Assembly: GCA_964655775.1 (NCBI GenBank) | Contig: CAZZNQ010000051.1 | Location: 1-28,894 of the forward strand | Length of the DNA: 28,894 bases | Direction of reading: 5' to 3' | Source: CAZZNQ01 sp964655775 | GTDB lineage: Bacteria > Planctomycetota > Brocadiia > SM23-32 | Shown here: piece after piece, positions 14,281 through 22,115 of the stretch | How the letters are laid out: each line of letters opens with the position of its first letter | Position numbering within the stretch: position 1 is the first letter of the stretch | Position numbers and translations under genes: made by a program | The notes under the pieces: model-generated | The model's database searches: none | The model's input: only the letters and a program-made list of their open reading frames with translations | Told to the model about the DNA's origin: nothing

Positions 14281-15312
14281 TCAGGTCTTCATCTCGCCCT
14301 GGTCGGTCTCGCCGCCGATCGATCTGCGCATGCTGGTATCGGCCTGAATGTTGCGCAGGTTGTAGTAGTCCATGATACCGAGGTTGCCTTCCCGGAATGC
14401 CTGCGCGATGGCCTTCGGCACCTCGGCCTCGGCCAGCACGACCTTGGCGCGGTTCTCGGCCACCAGCGCCTGCATCTCCTGCTCGCGGGCGACGGCCATG
14501 GCGCGCCGACGCTCGGCCAGTGCCTGCGCCACGCGCTTGTCCGCCTCGGCCTGGTCGGCCTGCAGCTTCGCGCCGATGTTGTCGCCCACGTCCACGTCCG
14601 CGATGTCGATGGAGAGGATCTCGAACGCCGTCTCGGCGTCCAGGCCCTTGTCCAGCACGCGGCGGGAGATGATGTCGGGGTTCTCCAGCACCACCTTGTA
14701 GCTCTCGGACGAACCGATAGTCGTGACGATTCCCTCGCCGACGCGCGCGATGATGGTCTCTTCCTTCGCACCGCCGACCAGCCGGTCCAGATTGGCACGT
14801 ACGGTCACGCGGGCCTTCGCCTTCACCTGGATGCCGTCCTTGGCTACGGCGGCGACGGTGTCGCGACCGCGCGTGGGATCGGGGCAGTCGATCACCTTCG
14901 GGTTCACGCTGGTCTGCACGGCCTCCAGCACGTCGCGGCCCGCCAGGTCGATGGCGCACGCCTGGTTGAATGTCAGGGAGATGTCCGCTTTGCTGGCGGC
15001 GATCAGCGCCCTGACCACGTTGGGCACGTTGCCGCGCGCCAGGTAGTGGGTTTCGAGCGCCACGGTCTCAATGGGCAGCCCGGCCTTGATGGCCATGATG
15101 CGGCTGTCCACGATGACCGAAGGCCGGACGCCGCGCAGCTTCATCCCGACGATCTCCAGGATCCCGACGTGCGCGCCGGCCAGCAACGCCTTGATGTAAA
15201 GAAAACCATAGCTGAAAAAGAAAGCCAGCAAGGCGAAGAATATCATCACGGCGGCCAGTATGGCCACCACCACCAGCACGTTCGTGTCCTGCTGCGCCAG
15301 CATCGGAAGCAT
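14281..15312 (-). CDS. floA: flotillin-like protein FloA
   Basis: Encodes 343 aa, typical of FloA (YqfA). FloA is a scaffold that gathers in functional membrane microdomains and organises protein complexes there. Residues about 12-45 form a hairpin-like membrane segment (VLVVVAILAAVMIFFALLAF), followed by the SPFH domain with RGVRPSVIVDSRIMAIKAGL, ALIAASKADISLTFNQACAIDLAGRDV, RARVTVRANLDRLVGGAKEETIIARVGEGIVTTIGS and the C-terminal coiled coil ILSIDIADVDVGDNIGAKLQADQAEADKRVAQALAERRR. The start is the ATG at 15312, with GAGAGGAG at 8 bases; a second in-frame ATG lies at 15303. It follows the two nfeD genes by 46 bases, the arrangement known from Bacillus (yqeZ-yqfA). It is placed third in a six-gene series. 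Confidence 0.96.
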   Translation of the reverse strand: MLPMLAQQDTNVLVVVAILAAVMIFFALLAFFFSYGFLYIKALLAGAHVGILEIVGMKLRGVRPSVIVDSRIMAIKAGLPIETVALETHYLARGNVPNVVRALIAASKADISLTFNQACAIDLAGRDVLEAVQTSVNPKVIDCPDPTRGRDTVAAVAKDGIQVKAKARVTVRANLDRLVGGAKEETIIARVGEGIVTTIGSSESYKVVLENPDIISRRVLDKGLDAETAFEILSIDIADVDVGDNIGAKLQADQAEADKRVAQALAERRRAMAVAREQEMQALVAENRAKVVLAEAEVPKAIAQAFREGNLGIMDYYNLRNIQADTSMRRSIGGETDQGEMKT

Positions 15313-15358
15313 CGGTCAGACTCCTCTCACAGGCAAACGAATAAGCTCTGTTTCTCCA

Positions 15359-15820
15359 TCAGGATCCTATCCGAGCAACCACAACCCGGTTCCCGGACAC
15401 CTCGACCACTTTGATGCGACTGCCCTTCTCCAGCATCTCTCCCCGCGTCACCACGTGGTGACGGCGGCCGTCCAGTTGGGCTATCCCGCTTGGGCGCAGC
15501 GGCGTAGCAGCCAGCCCCTCCACACCGACCAAGCTCTTGTCGATGTTGCTGGAGGGCATGAAACCCGTCTCCTGCTCATGGATGGCAAAATACCTACCCA
15601 TCACGTGTTTCCACAGCATGAAGAACACCGGCACGAACGCGATGGTCACTCCGATGAGCACGGCACCCGTGCCTTGGTAGCCGCTCACAAACGCAAATAT
15701 GATGGTGCCGACCACCGTGAGGAAGCCCAGCATTCCCATGATGACGCCGGGGACGAACAGCTCCACGAACACGGCGCACATGCCGCATACGTAGACGAGG
15801 ATGATCACTGTCTGCTCCAA
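15359..15820 (-). CDS. short NfeD protein (membrane plus OB-fold domain)
   Basis: Encodes 153 aa, with no protease domain. Residues about 1-75 hold three or four TM helices (TVIILVYVCGMCAVFVELF; VIMGMLGFLTVVGTIIFAFV; GAVLIGVTIAFVPVFFMLW). Residues about 90-153 are the NfeD OB-fold domain: LVGVEGLAATPLRPSGIAQLDGRRHHVVTRGEMLEKGSRIKVVEVSGNRVVV. Short NfeD proteins partner with SPFH proteins, which fits the floA gene 46 bases downstream. The start is TTG at 15820, chosen because GAGGGAG lies exactly 7 bases upstream; an ATG 5 bases before it is out of frame and closes after six codons. It has a 32-base gap to the long nfeD gene upstream. Confidence 0.93.
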   Translation of the reverse strand: MEQTVIILVYVCGMCAVFVELFVPGVIMGMLGFLTVVGTIIFAFVSGYQGTGAVLIGVTIAFVPVFFMLWKHVMGRYFAIHEQETGFMPSSNIDKSLVGVEGLAATPLRPSGIAQLDGRRHHVVTRGEMLEKGSRIKVVEVSGNRVVVARIGS

Positions 15821-15827
15821 GGCATTG

Positions 15828-15834
15828 CTCCCTC
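15828..15834 (-). promoter_or_regulatory. ribosome binding site fixing the TTG start of short nfeD
   Basis: GAGGGAG on the minus strand, 7 bases before TTG at 15820. An ATG inside the spacer region begins a six-codon frame (MPWSRQ then stop) that would compete for the same site. Confidence 0.6.
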
Positions 15835-15852
15835 TTCGGGAAAACCGTCCTC

Positions 15853-17340
15853 TTACGCCTCCCTGTACGGCACGACCACCACGCGGTTGCCGTGGACCTC
15901 GTGTATCTGGATTCGCTCGCCTTTCTCGATGAACTCGCCCTGCGTGACAACGTCCACGACGACCTCGCCGAAGCGCGCCCTGCCCGAGGGACGCAGCATC
16001 GTCAGCGACTCTCCGACCTCGCCGACCATCTGCGCGAGCCCCGGTGCGTGCTGTTCTATGATCTCACCGGCGTGGGCCGCCGCCAGGTTGCCCTGGAGCA
16101 CCAGGCGCTGGAAGCCGGGCATGGACGGCAGCATCCGAAGCAGAATCGCGATCCCCACCGCCGACCCGGCCAGCGCCCCGGTCACCTTCAGTATATTCAC
16201 CAGGAAGACGCTGGTCTCGCCCTCGGTGGTCGGTATGCCGAACTCCTGAAACATCAGCAGCAGGCTCACGAATACCAGCACGATGCCGCCGATGCCGGCC
16301 ACGCCGAACCCCGGGATGACGAACACCTCCATGGCGATCAGGGCCAGGCCTATGAAAAAGAGGATGAGCTCCAGCAGCCGCGCATAGTGGAGCGTCCACT
16401 TGACCAGGAAGAAGAGCACGAAGCAGCCCAGACCGAGTATGCCCGGAAGGCCGAAGCCGGGGTTGTTGAGCTCCATGAATATCAGCACAAACCCGACGAC
16501 GATGAACATGGGGCTGAACATGTCCAGGAACGCGAGCAGCTTCTCCGAGCCGGTCAGATACAGGCGCTGCACGCGACCGGCGTCGAGGTCCAGTGCGTCG
16601 TAGAGCGCCTGCGTGCTGCCGACGGTCTGCTTGGCGAAACCGTACTCGACGGCCTTGTCGGCGTGCATCGTCAAAAGTTGTCCCATGGGAACGATGGGCT
16701 CGGCCCTGACGACGGCCCGATCACCGTCCTGGAGGGCCTGAAGCTGATCGCCGGTCACGTAGCGCGGTCTGGGGTCGTCCGCCATTACCACGCGGTACAC
16801 CTGGATCTCCGGGGTGACCATGGCCTTCACCAGCGCCTCCGGATAACCACGCGCGCGGGCATAGGTGAGCATGGTCTCGCGCACGACGGTCTGCAGCTTC
16901 TCGCTCATTATCTGGCCGCCGGCTCCCACCGGCGCAACGTCGCCCATCCTGCCGACGGCCGCGTCCATGTATATCTCTTTGCACGCCAGGGCGACCATGG
17001 TGCCGCCGCTGTAGGCGTCGTTGTGGACGTAGGCGATGATGTCGATGTCCTGGCGCTGAAAAATGAAGTCCGCCAGATCCCTGCTGCCCTCGATCGTGCC
17101 GCCGGGGGTATCCAGCTCGAGGATGAAGGTGGGAATGCCGCGTTCCTCGGCACTGGTGATGTTGCGCTTGATGGCTTCGGAAAGGGCCTGCGAGATGCCG
17201 CCCTCGATCTTCATGATGACGGCCTGGGGGGCCTTTTTGGCCTGCACGGGCAGCGCCACCGCGCCCAACAGCAAAACCAGCAGCACAGCGGTACTCAGTG
17301 CGCGCGGCCGGATGCTGATTGAGCGGCCCGTCTTTTCCAC
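15853..17340 (-). CDS. long NfeD membrane-bound serine protease (ClpP class)
   Basis: Encodes 495 aa. Layout: cleavable signal peptide (hydrophobic core at residues 16-30, probable cut after VQA at 34), an extracytoplasmic ClpP-type protease domain (about 38-240), four to five TM helices (about 265-410) and a C-terminal NfeD OB-fold domain (about 430-495, MLRPSGRARFGEVVVDVVTQGEFIEKG). Protease landmarks: ELDTPGGTIEGSRDLA and the nucleophile region AYSGGTMVALACKEIYM with Ser111; Lys148 (SEKLQ) is a candidate base by comparison with archaeal 1510-N proteases. Such proteins cleave hydrophobic stomatin or flotillin partners in archaea. The start codon is GTG at 17340, behind GGGGAGAGG. It is the first gene of the operon, with a promoter at 17419-17448. 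Confidence 0.95.
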   Translation of the reverse strand: MEKTGRSISIRPRALSTAVLLVLLLGAVALPVQAKKAPQAVIMKIEGGISQALSEAIKRNITSAEERGIPTFILELDTPGGTIEGSRDLADFIFQRQDIDIIAYVHNDAYSGGTMVALACKEIYMDAAVGRMGDVAPVGAGGQIMSEKLQTVVRETMLTYARARGYPEALVKAMVTPEIQVYRVVMADDPRPRYVTGDQLQALQDGDRAVVRAEPIVPMGQLLTMHADKAVEYGFAKQTVGSTQALYDALDLDAGRVQRLYLTGSEKLLAFLDMFSPMFIVVGFVLIFMELNNPGFGLPGILGLGCFVLFFLVKWTLHYARLLELILFFIGLALIAMEVFVIPGFGVAGIGGIVLVFVSLLLMFQEFGIPTTEGETSVFLVNILKVTGALAGSAVGIAILLRMLPSMPGFQRLVLQGNLAAAHAGEIIEQHAPGLAQMVGEVGESLTMLRPSGRARFGEVVVDVVTQGEFIEKGERIQIHEVHGNRVVVVPYREA

Positions 17341-17418
17341 GTGCGCTGCCTCTCCCCGATAAGGTTGGGCGTCGCCCGCGCCCGCGGCCAGTCAGGAACC
17401 GCACGCCGGGCACGGTTG

Positions 17419-17448
17419 ATTATACGTACGGACATGGCGTCAGGGCAA
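17419..17448 (-). promoter_or_regulatory. promoter for the nfeD-floA operon
   Basis: On the minus strand: TTGCCC (17448-17443), an 18-base spacer and a perfect TATAAT (17424-17419). A transcript start near 17412 leaves a leader of about 70 bases. No other promoter of this quality is seen down to 9775, which supports one long six-gene transcript. Confidence 0.65.
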
Positions 17449-17485
17449 GCCGAATCGCACGCGGGGTCCGCCGGCCACTCCCGGC

Positions 17486-19075
17486 CTAATCGAACTCGAC
17501 GGACAGAACGCGCTCCACTTCTCCTATACCCCGCACGGCCTCGAGCACCTCGCCCGCGCAGGGGCTGTCGACGTTCAGGGCAAGCATGGCCTTGCCGCCG
17601 GCCTGGTGGCGCCCGCAGCCCATCCGCGCGATGTTCACCTTCGCAGCACCCAGAATCTCGCCCACCTTGCCGATCACGCCGGGCACGTCCTTGTTAATGA
17701 CAATGAGCACATGCCCCTCGGGGCTGACCTCCAACTGGTAGCCCTCGATGCTTACGATGCGCGGGTGCTGTTTCGCGAACACGGTTCCCGCCGCCTCGAC
17801 CATGCCGCGGTCCGTGGTGATCTTGACCTCAACCAGGTCGCTAAACCCCGACGCCTGCCCCAGTGTGCGGCTGCTGGTCACGTTTATGCCTCGGTCCTCG
17901 GCCAAATGAGGTGCGCTGACGATGTTCACGTCGCTGCCCAGCATGGTCTCGATAACGCCCATGGTTCCGTACTGGACAACCGGGTCCAGATTGCGGTGCG
18001 CAAGCTCGCCCTTGCAGGCCACTTCCAGTGCCTGCACCCGGCCCTGGTTGAGCTGCCCCACCAGCCGGCCGAGATGGCGCGCCAGCTCGCAATAGGGCAT
18101 CAGCGCCTTCATCTCCTCCGGGGGCAACAGGCTCACGTTGACGGCGTTGCGGTAGTGGCGTCGCAGCAACGCCTCTATCAACTCTTCGGCGGCCTCCGTG
18201 GCCACGGCAAGCTGGGCTTCCTCCGTGGAGGCGCCCAGGTGCGGGGTAGCCAGCACCCTGTCACTGCGGGCGAACTCCATGCTCTCGGGCGGTTCCTGCA
18301 CGTAGACGTCGAATGCCGCCTTGGCGAGCTTGCCCTTCTCGATGGCCGCCAGCACGGCGTCCTGGTCGACGATGCTGCCGCGGGCGCAGTTGATGATGCA
18401 GGCGCCGTCCTTCATCAGCTCGATCTCCTCGGCGCCGATCATGCCCTCGGTGTCCTTGTTCTCGGGCACGTGGACGGTGAAGTAGTCGCACTGGGGAAGC
18501 ATTTCTTCGAGAGTATCGACCAGTTTGACGCCGGCGCTCTCGGCCGTCTCGCGGCTGACGTAAGGATCGTGCGCCACAACGGTCATGCCGAATGCGATGG
18601 CACGCCTGGCCACCGTCTGTCCCACGCGGCCGAGGCCGGCCACGCCGAGTGTGCTGCCGGCGAGTTGAGAGCCGACGAACTTCTTCTTGTCCCAGCGCCC
18701 CTCGCGCATGGCGATATATGCGGGCCCGATGTTGCGTGCCAGTGCCAGAAGCAGCGCGAAGGCGTGCTCGGCCGTGCTGGTGGTGTTCGCGCCGGGCGTA
18801 TTCATGACGACCACGCCGCGGCGGGAGGCCTCGTCCACGTCGATGGTGTCCACTCCGACGCCCGCGCGGCAGACGGCCTCCAACTGCTCGGCGCACTGCA
18901 GGACGTCGGCCGTGATCTTGGCCCCCGACCGGCAGATAATGCCGCTAACGTCGCGCACGGCTTCCCTCAAATCGTCCTCGTTCAGGCCGGGCTTGTTGCT
19001 CACCAGCAGCCCCGCTGACTCCAGCATGGACACGCACTGGTCGGGGAGGTTGTCGGCGATCAGCACCTTCTTCAT
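17486..19075 (-). CDS. serA: D-3-phosphoglycerate dehydrogenase (long form)
   Basis: Encodes 529 aa, the long form with an extra regulatory domain. It oxidises 3-phosphoglycerate to 3-phosphohydroxypyruvate with NAD, the first committed step of serine synthesis. Residues 1-100 and 285-315 form the substrate domain; residues about 100-285 form the Rossmann domain with GLGRVG (147-152). The catalytic residues are Arg232 (CARGS), Glu261 (VQEPP) and His279 (TPHLG). Residues about 320-450 are the intervening ASB domain and about 455-529 a C-terminal ACT domain (GHVLIVINKDVPGVIGKVGEIL), which commonly senses serine. The ATG at 19075 has GGAG 7 bases upstream. It has its own perfect promoter at 19119-19147 and is separated from nfeD by 145 bases. 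Confidence 0.97.
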   Translation of the reverse strand: MKKVLIADNLPDQCVSMLESAGLLVSNKPGLNEDDLREAVRDVSGIICRSGAKITADVLQCAEQLEAVCRAGVGVDTIDVDEASRRGVVVMNTPGANTTSTAEHAFALLLALARNIGPAYIAMREGRWDKKKFVGSQLAGSTLGVAGLGRVGQTVARRAIAFGMTVVAHDPYVSRETAESAGVKLVDTLEEMLPQCDYFTVHVPENKDTEGMIGAEEIELMKDGACIINCARGSIVDQDAVLAAIEKGKLAKAAFDVYVQEPPESMEFARSDRVLATPHLGASTEEAQLAVATEAAEELIEALLRRHYRNAVNVSLLPPEEMKALMPYCELARHLGRLVGQLNQGRVQALEVACKGELAHRNLDPVVQYGTMGVIETMLGSDVNIVSAPHLAEDRGINVTSSRTLGQASGFSDLVEVKITTDRGMVEAAGTVFAKQHPRIVSIEGYQLEVSPEGHVLIVINKDVPGVIGKVGEILGAAKVNIARMGCGRHQAGGKAMLALNVDSPCAGEVLEAVRGIGEVERVLSVEFD

Positions 19076-19118
19076 GACGTGCTCCGTTCAGGGCAGGAAA
19101 GTCCACAGAAGGGGCGGG

Positions 19119-19147
19119 ATTATAGCGCCGCGGGGGCCGCCTGTCAA
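19119..19147 (-). promoter_or_regulatory. perfect consensus sigma-70 promoter for serA
   Basis: On the minus strand: TTGACA (19147-19142), exactly 17 bases, then TATAAT (19124-19119), matching the consensus at all twelve positions. The -35 box overlaps the TGA stop (19146-19144) of the upstream gene. The leader would be about 36 bases, too short for a riboswitch. Confidence 0.92.
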
Positions 19148-19998
19148 CGCCTGGTGCGCCTGCGCAGACCCTCGAGGGCATCTTGATAGGGTCGGGGCTC
19201 GGGGCCGCCCAACGACCTGTAGAGACCCGTATCCAGTCGGCTGTCACGCGGGCGTTCCACGGGAGGATCGGCGTCGTCCTCGACGACAAGCTCGGGGTCC
19301 AGCCCCATGGCCTCCGCCGCCGCTCGCATGAACTGGAACTGGGTGCATCCCGTGGCGGCCGATACGTGATACACGCCCCGGTGGTCCTCTGCGATCAAGA
19401 AGGCAAAGGCCGCCGCCACGTCCTCGGCCAGCGTGAAGTAGCGGACCGACGCGTTCTCGGCCCTGAAGGTCTCGCCGGCTTCCAACGAGCGCCGCAGCAG
19501 GCCAAGGCGGTTGTTAGGCGCCGCCGTGTCCAGGCTGTAGAGGGCGGGAAGGCGCACGATAAGAGCCCCCGGAACCGACAAGGCGTGCCTCTCGCCCGCG
19601 AGCTTTGTATGCCCGTAGACGTTGACGGGGGACGGCGGATCGGTCTCCTTGTAGGGAGGTGAATCGCCGCAGAAGACATGGTGACTGGAGGCATATGCCA
19701 TGCGTGACCCGGCATCTGCGGCGGCGCGCGCTAGCCAGCCGGTCGCCTTTGCATTGACCTCCATGGCGCGACGGGGATCGTCGGCGCAGTCGGCGGGCGA
19801 GGCGATGGCGGCACAGTGCACTATCCAGTCGTACGCGCCGCCGCCGACACGGTGGACCGAATGCCGGTCCTCCAACTGAAACTCAACGAAGCCGTGCTGC
19901 GGGGCGATGGTGGTGCCCACCGGCTCCCACTCCTCCGGAAACTCCTGCAACATCCGGCTGCCCAGGAGACCCGTGGCACCGGTTATAAGCACTCTCAT
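19144..19998 (-). CDS. RmlD-like sugar-nucleotide reductase (extended SDR)
   Basis: Encodes 284 aa, the size of dTDP-4-dehydrorhamnose reductase (RmlD). The NAD(P) loop GATGLLG is at 7-13, followed by the downstream core IVHCAAIASPADC, then YASSHHVFCGDSPPYKETD, and the catalytic pair YGHTK (Tyr128, Lys132) in the RmlD-like context NVYGHTKLAGE. The C-terminal ERPRDSRLDTG corresponds to the substrate-domain 'RP.nS.Ld' signature. RmlD makes dTDP-L-rhamnose, but rmlA, rmlB and rmlC are absent, and the close relatives MAT2B and other reductases share these motifs, so the substrate is open. The ATG at 19998 has AGAGG about 9 bases upstream. Its stop codon is embedded in the serA promoter. Confidence 0.88.
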   Translation of the reverse strand: MRVLITGATGLLGSRMLQEFPEEWEPVGTTIAPQHGFVEFQLEDRHSVHRVGGGAYDWIVHCAAIASPADCADDPRRAMEVNAKATGWLARAAADAGSRMAYASSHHVFCGDSPPYKETDPPSPVNVYGHTKLAGERHALSVPGALIVRLPALYSLDTAAPNNRLGLLRRSLEAGETFRAENASVRYFTLAEDVAAAFAFLIAEDHRGVYHVSAATGCTQFQFMRAAAEAMGLDPELVVEDDADPPVERPRDSRLDTGLYRSLGGPEPRPYQDALEGLRRRTRR

Positions 19999-20101
19999 TC
20001 TGCGAAGCCTCTGCTTCTTTCTGCCGGCGCTGCGAACGCCCTCTTAGCATGTATGTCCATGGTTGACTGTCGGCCACCCCGCGTTCGCCCCTGCTGACTC
20101 T

Positions 20102-20129
20102 ATTATCTCCGTTGCGCGCCGTACTGCAA
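20102..20129 (-). promoter_or_regulatory. possible promoter for the RmlD-like gene
   Basis: On the minus strand: TTGCAG (20129-20124), a 16-base spacer and GATAAT (20107-20102, five of six bases). It lies in the 140-base gap after the phosphomutase gene. The -35 box is poor. Confidence 0.3.
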
Positions 20130-20138
20130 GTGTCCCGT

Positions 20139-21578
20139 TCAGACTCGGGCGCGGAATAGCCCCCCCAGCCACTCCAGCCGGTCGGATAGAAGCTTACGGC
20201 TTCGCGCCTCCCCGGACAGCCGCACGATCGGCTCCGTGCCGGAGGGCCGCACGCAGAACCACCAATCGTCGTGATCCACGCGGACGCCCTCCGCGGACCG
20301 GACGGCATCCACGACCTCCGCTCCCCCGGCGTGGAACCGCCTGATGTCGCCGTCCTCCTCGCACGTAACCTCGCGAAAGACGGGCCACCGTTCCAGCGCC
20401 GCCGCAGCGGCCTTACGACAGACCTTCAGCGCACGGTCACGGTCCGGAAAGCTGAACGAAGGCTCGCGTTCGGGCCTGTACCAGGGCCCAGGCAAGGACG
20501 CGATCAGCGGCGCGAGCCGCCCAGAGGCGGCCAGGTGCAACAGGTGCAGCGTGGTTATGAGGGAGCTGTCGCAGCAAAAGAAATCGCGGTAATAGTAGTG
20601 TCCGGCGTCCTCACCCGCGAACACCATCTCGGGGTGCGCGCGCATCGCGTGCTTGATCTTCGCGTGACCCACCGGCGTGATAACGGGCTCAAGCCCCCCG
20701 TCGCGCAGGTAGTCCAGAGCCTTGCGGCAGGTGCTCTGAGCTACGCCGAACACCGGCGAAGCGTCCGATTCGCGGAGGCGTTCCACCATGCAGACGATCA
20801 TCTCGCTGCCGTCCACCACGTGCCCGTCCCCGAGCACGGCGACCACGCGGTCCGCGTCGCCGTCGTAGCAGAGCCCCAGGTCGGCACCTTGCTCAACGAC
20901 CGTTCGCCGCAGCGGTTCCAGATTCTCCCGCTTCGTGGGATCCGGGCTATGCGCGGGGAAGCTGCCGTCCGGCGCGAAGTTCATCTCCACCAGCCCGGTT
21001 CCCAGCCGCGGCGCCAGGAGCTCCCAGAACCGTCCCGCCACGCCGTTGCCCGCGTCAACGACGACCTGCAAGCCCCCCGCATCCGGGCGACCGGTCTGGG
21101 ACAGGGCAAAGCCCAGGTACTCGGCCCCAACGTCCATGTTCGTCGCAGGGTCTGAAAGCGACTCAGGCAGCGCATCGTGCATCGCCTGCATCAACTCGAA
21201 CGCCCGGCCGAATCCCGTGTCGCCGGTGACCGGCTCCCCCCCACCGCGCACGGCCTTGAAGCCGTTGTACTCCGGTGGATTATGACTCGCGGTGATCATT
21301 ACGCCAAGGTCCAAATCGCGCTTCGATCCCGCCGCGTAATACACGAACTCCGTCGGGCAGATGCCCAGCGCGTCCACGGCCAGGCCCGCCTCGCGCAGGC
21401 CGGCGATCAACGCCGCGTAGAGCGAAGGCGAGCTGAGGCGCGCGTCATGGCCGACCACGACGCGACGGGCCTGCACGACCCGCGGGAGCGCCTTCCCCAG
21501 CAGATAGGCGAACCGCTCGTCCACTTGATCGGGGTAGACGCCGCGAATGTCGTACGATTTCACAACCGTGCTGTCCAT
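20139..21578 (-). CDS. phosphomannomutase/phosphoglucomutase family protein
   Basis: Encodes 479 aa. Alpha-D-phosphohexomutase with all four signature sites: the phosphoserine loop MITASHNP (Ser98), the metal loop DGDADR (239-244), the sugar-specificity loop AGEDAGHYY (321-329, normally GExSGH, here with Asp-Ala in place of Met/Val-Ser) and the phosphate-binding RPSGTEPIVRL near the C-terminus. N-terminal SYDIRGVYPDQVD fits bacterial PMM/PGM. It interconverts hexose 6- and 1-phosphates for GDP-mannose or UDP-glucose type donors; which sugar is used cannot be told. No strong ribosome site is visible before the ATG at 21578. It starts 38 bases after the CxxC gene and probably belongs to the same transcript as ldt and fchA. 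Confidence 0.93.
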   Translation of the reverse strand: MDSTVVKSYDIRGVYPDQVDERFAYLLGKALPRVVQARRVVVGHDARLSSPSLYAALIAGLREAGLAVDALGICPTEFVYYAAGSKRDLDLGVMITASHNPPEYNGFKAVRGGGEPVTGDTGFGRAFELMQAMHDALPESLSDPATNMDVGAEYLGFALSQTGRPDAGGLQVVVDAGNGVAGRFWELLAPRLGTGLVEMNFAPDGSFPAHSPDPTKRENLEPLRRTVVEQGADLGLCYDGDADRVVAVLGDGHVVDGSEMIVCMVERLRESDASPVFGVAQSTCRKALDYLRDGGLEPVITPVGHAKIKHAMRAHPEMVFAGEDAGHYYYRDFFCCDSSLITTLHLLHLAASGRLAPLIASLPGPWYRPEREPSFSFPDRDRALKVCRKAAAAALERWPVFREVTCEEDGDIRRFHAGGAEVVDAVRSAEGVRVDHDDWWFCVRPSGTEPIVRLSGEARSRKLLSDRLEWLGGLFRARV

Positions 21579-21616
21579 CCGGTCACCGCGGGAAAAATAG
21601 GTTGGCGATCGATTCG

Positions 21617-22111
21617 CTAAAGTGCGGCGCTAAGAAGGCGGCTCAGGTTCGCCTCGGTCTCGCGGATCTCCTCTTCGCTCAGACCGCAGCCCTCCACCTC
21701 GACGCGGTCGCCGGACCGTCGGCGCTCGAAGACGAGTATCTCCGGATCCGCCCCCTGCTTGACCTCCAGCAGCTTGAACTCCTTGCGCCTGGTCAGATAT
21801 AGGGCCAGCACAAACCGAAACACGGTCCGCTTGTCGCTCTCCAGGGCGTCCAGGCGGTCGAAGAACTCGAGCATAAGATCGGTGTTGACGACTGGCTTCT
21901 CGGCGCCTTGCGGCCGGCGCGACTTCCAGTGGCAGAAGAGGTCGGGGCGTTCGTGCCCTCCCCAGCAATCGGGGCAGAAGTCCACCCGTTCGAGCTCGGA
22001 TCCGTCGTCTTTGAGGCCCGAAAAGAAGCTCCGCCCGGGGCCGATCTCGGCTCCGCAGTCGCGACAGCAGTGCCCGCTCCTGCTCACGTTCCAGCCGCCG
22101 GTCAGAACCAT
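21617..22111 (-). CDS. small zinc-ribbon-like protein (two CxxC pairs)
   Basis: Encodes 164 aa from the ATG at 22111. An in-frame TTG at 22138 would add 9 residues and overlap fchA. The N-terminal third carries CRDCG (Cys16, Cys19) and FCPDCW (Cys46, Cys49), spaced like a zinc ribbon, followed by FCHWKSRRP. The rest is helical: LMLEFFDRLDALESDKRTVFRFVLALYLTRRKEFKLLEV, then an acidic C-terminus. I recall proteins of this pattern in planctomycetes as conserved, uncharacterised genes. Start choice is uncertain: the ATG is 4 bases past the fchA stop, which favours translational coupling, with only GAGGGG touching the ATG. A structural zinc site and a housekeeping role are likely, but no reaction is known. 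Confidence 0.75.
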   Translation of the reverse strand: MVLTGGWNVSRSGHCCRDCGAEIGPGRSFFSGLKDDGSELERVDFCPDCWGGHERPDLFCHWKSRRPQGAEKPVVNTDLMLEFFDRLDALESDKRTVFRFVLALYLTRRKEFKLLEVKQGADPEILVFERRRSGDRVEVEGCGLSEEEIRETEANLSRLLSAAL

Positions 22112-22115
22112 CCCC

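Noticed and set aside
15892..17322. Long plus-strand open frame of 476 codons opposite the long nfeD gene
   Set aside because: Antisense shadow: the minus-strand frame has a signal peptide, protease motifs and TM helices, while the plus frame is His/Gln/Asp-rich with no family signature. The same applies to 11814-13247, 17606-19018 and 26698-28212.
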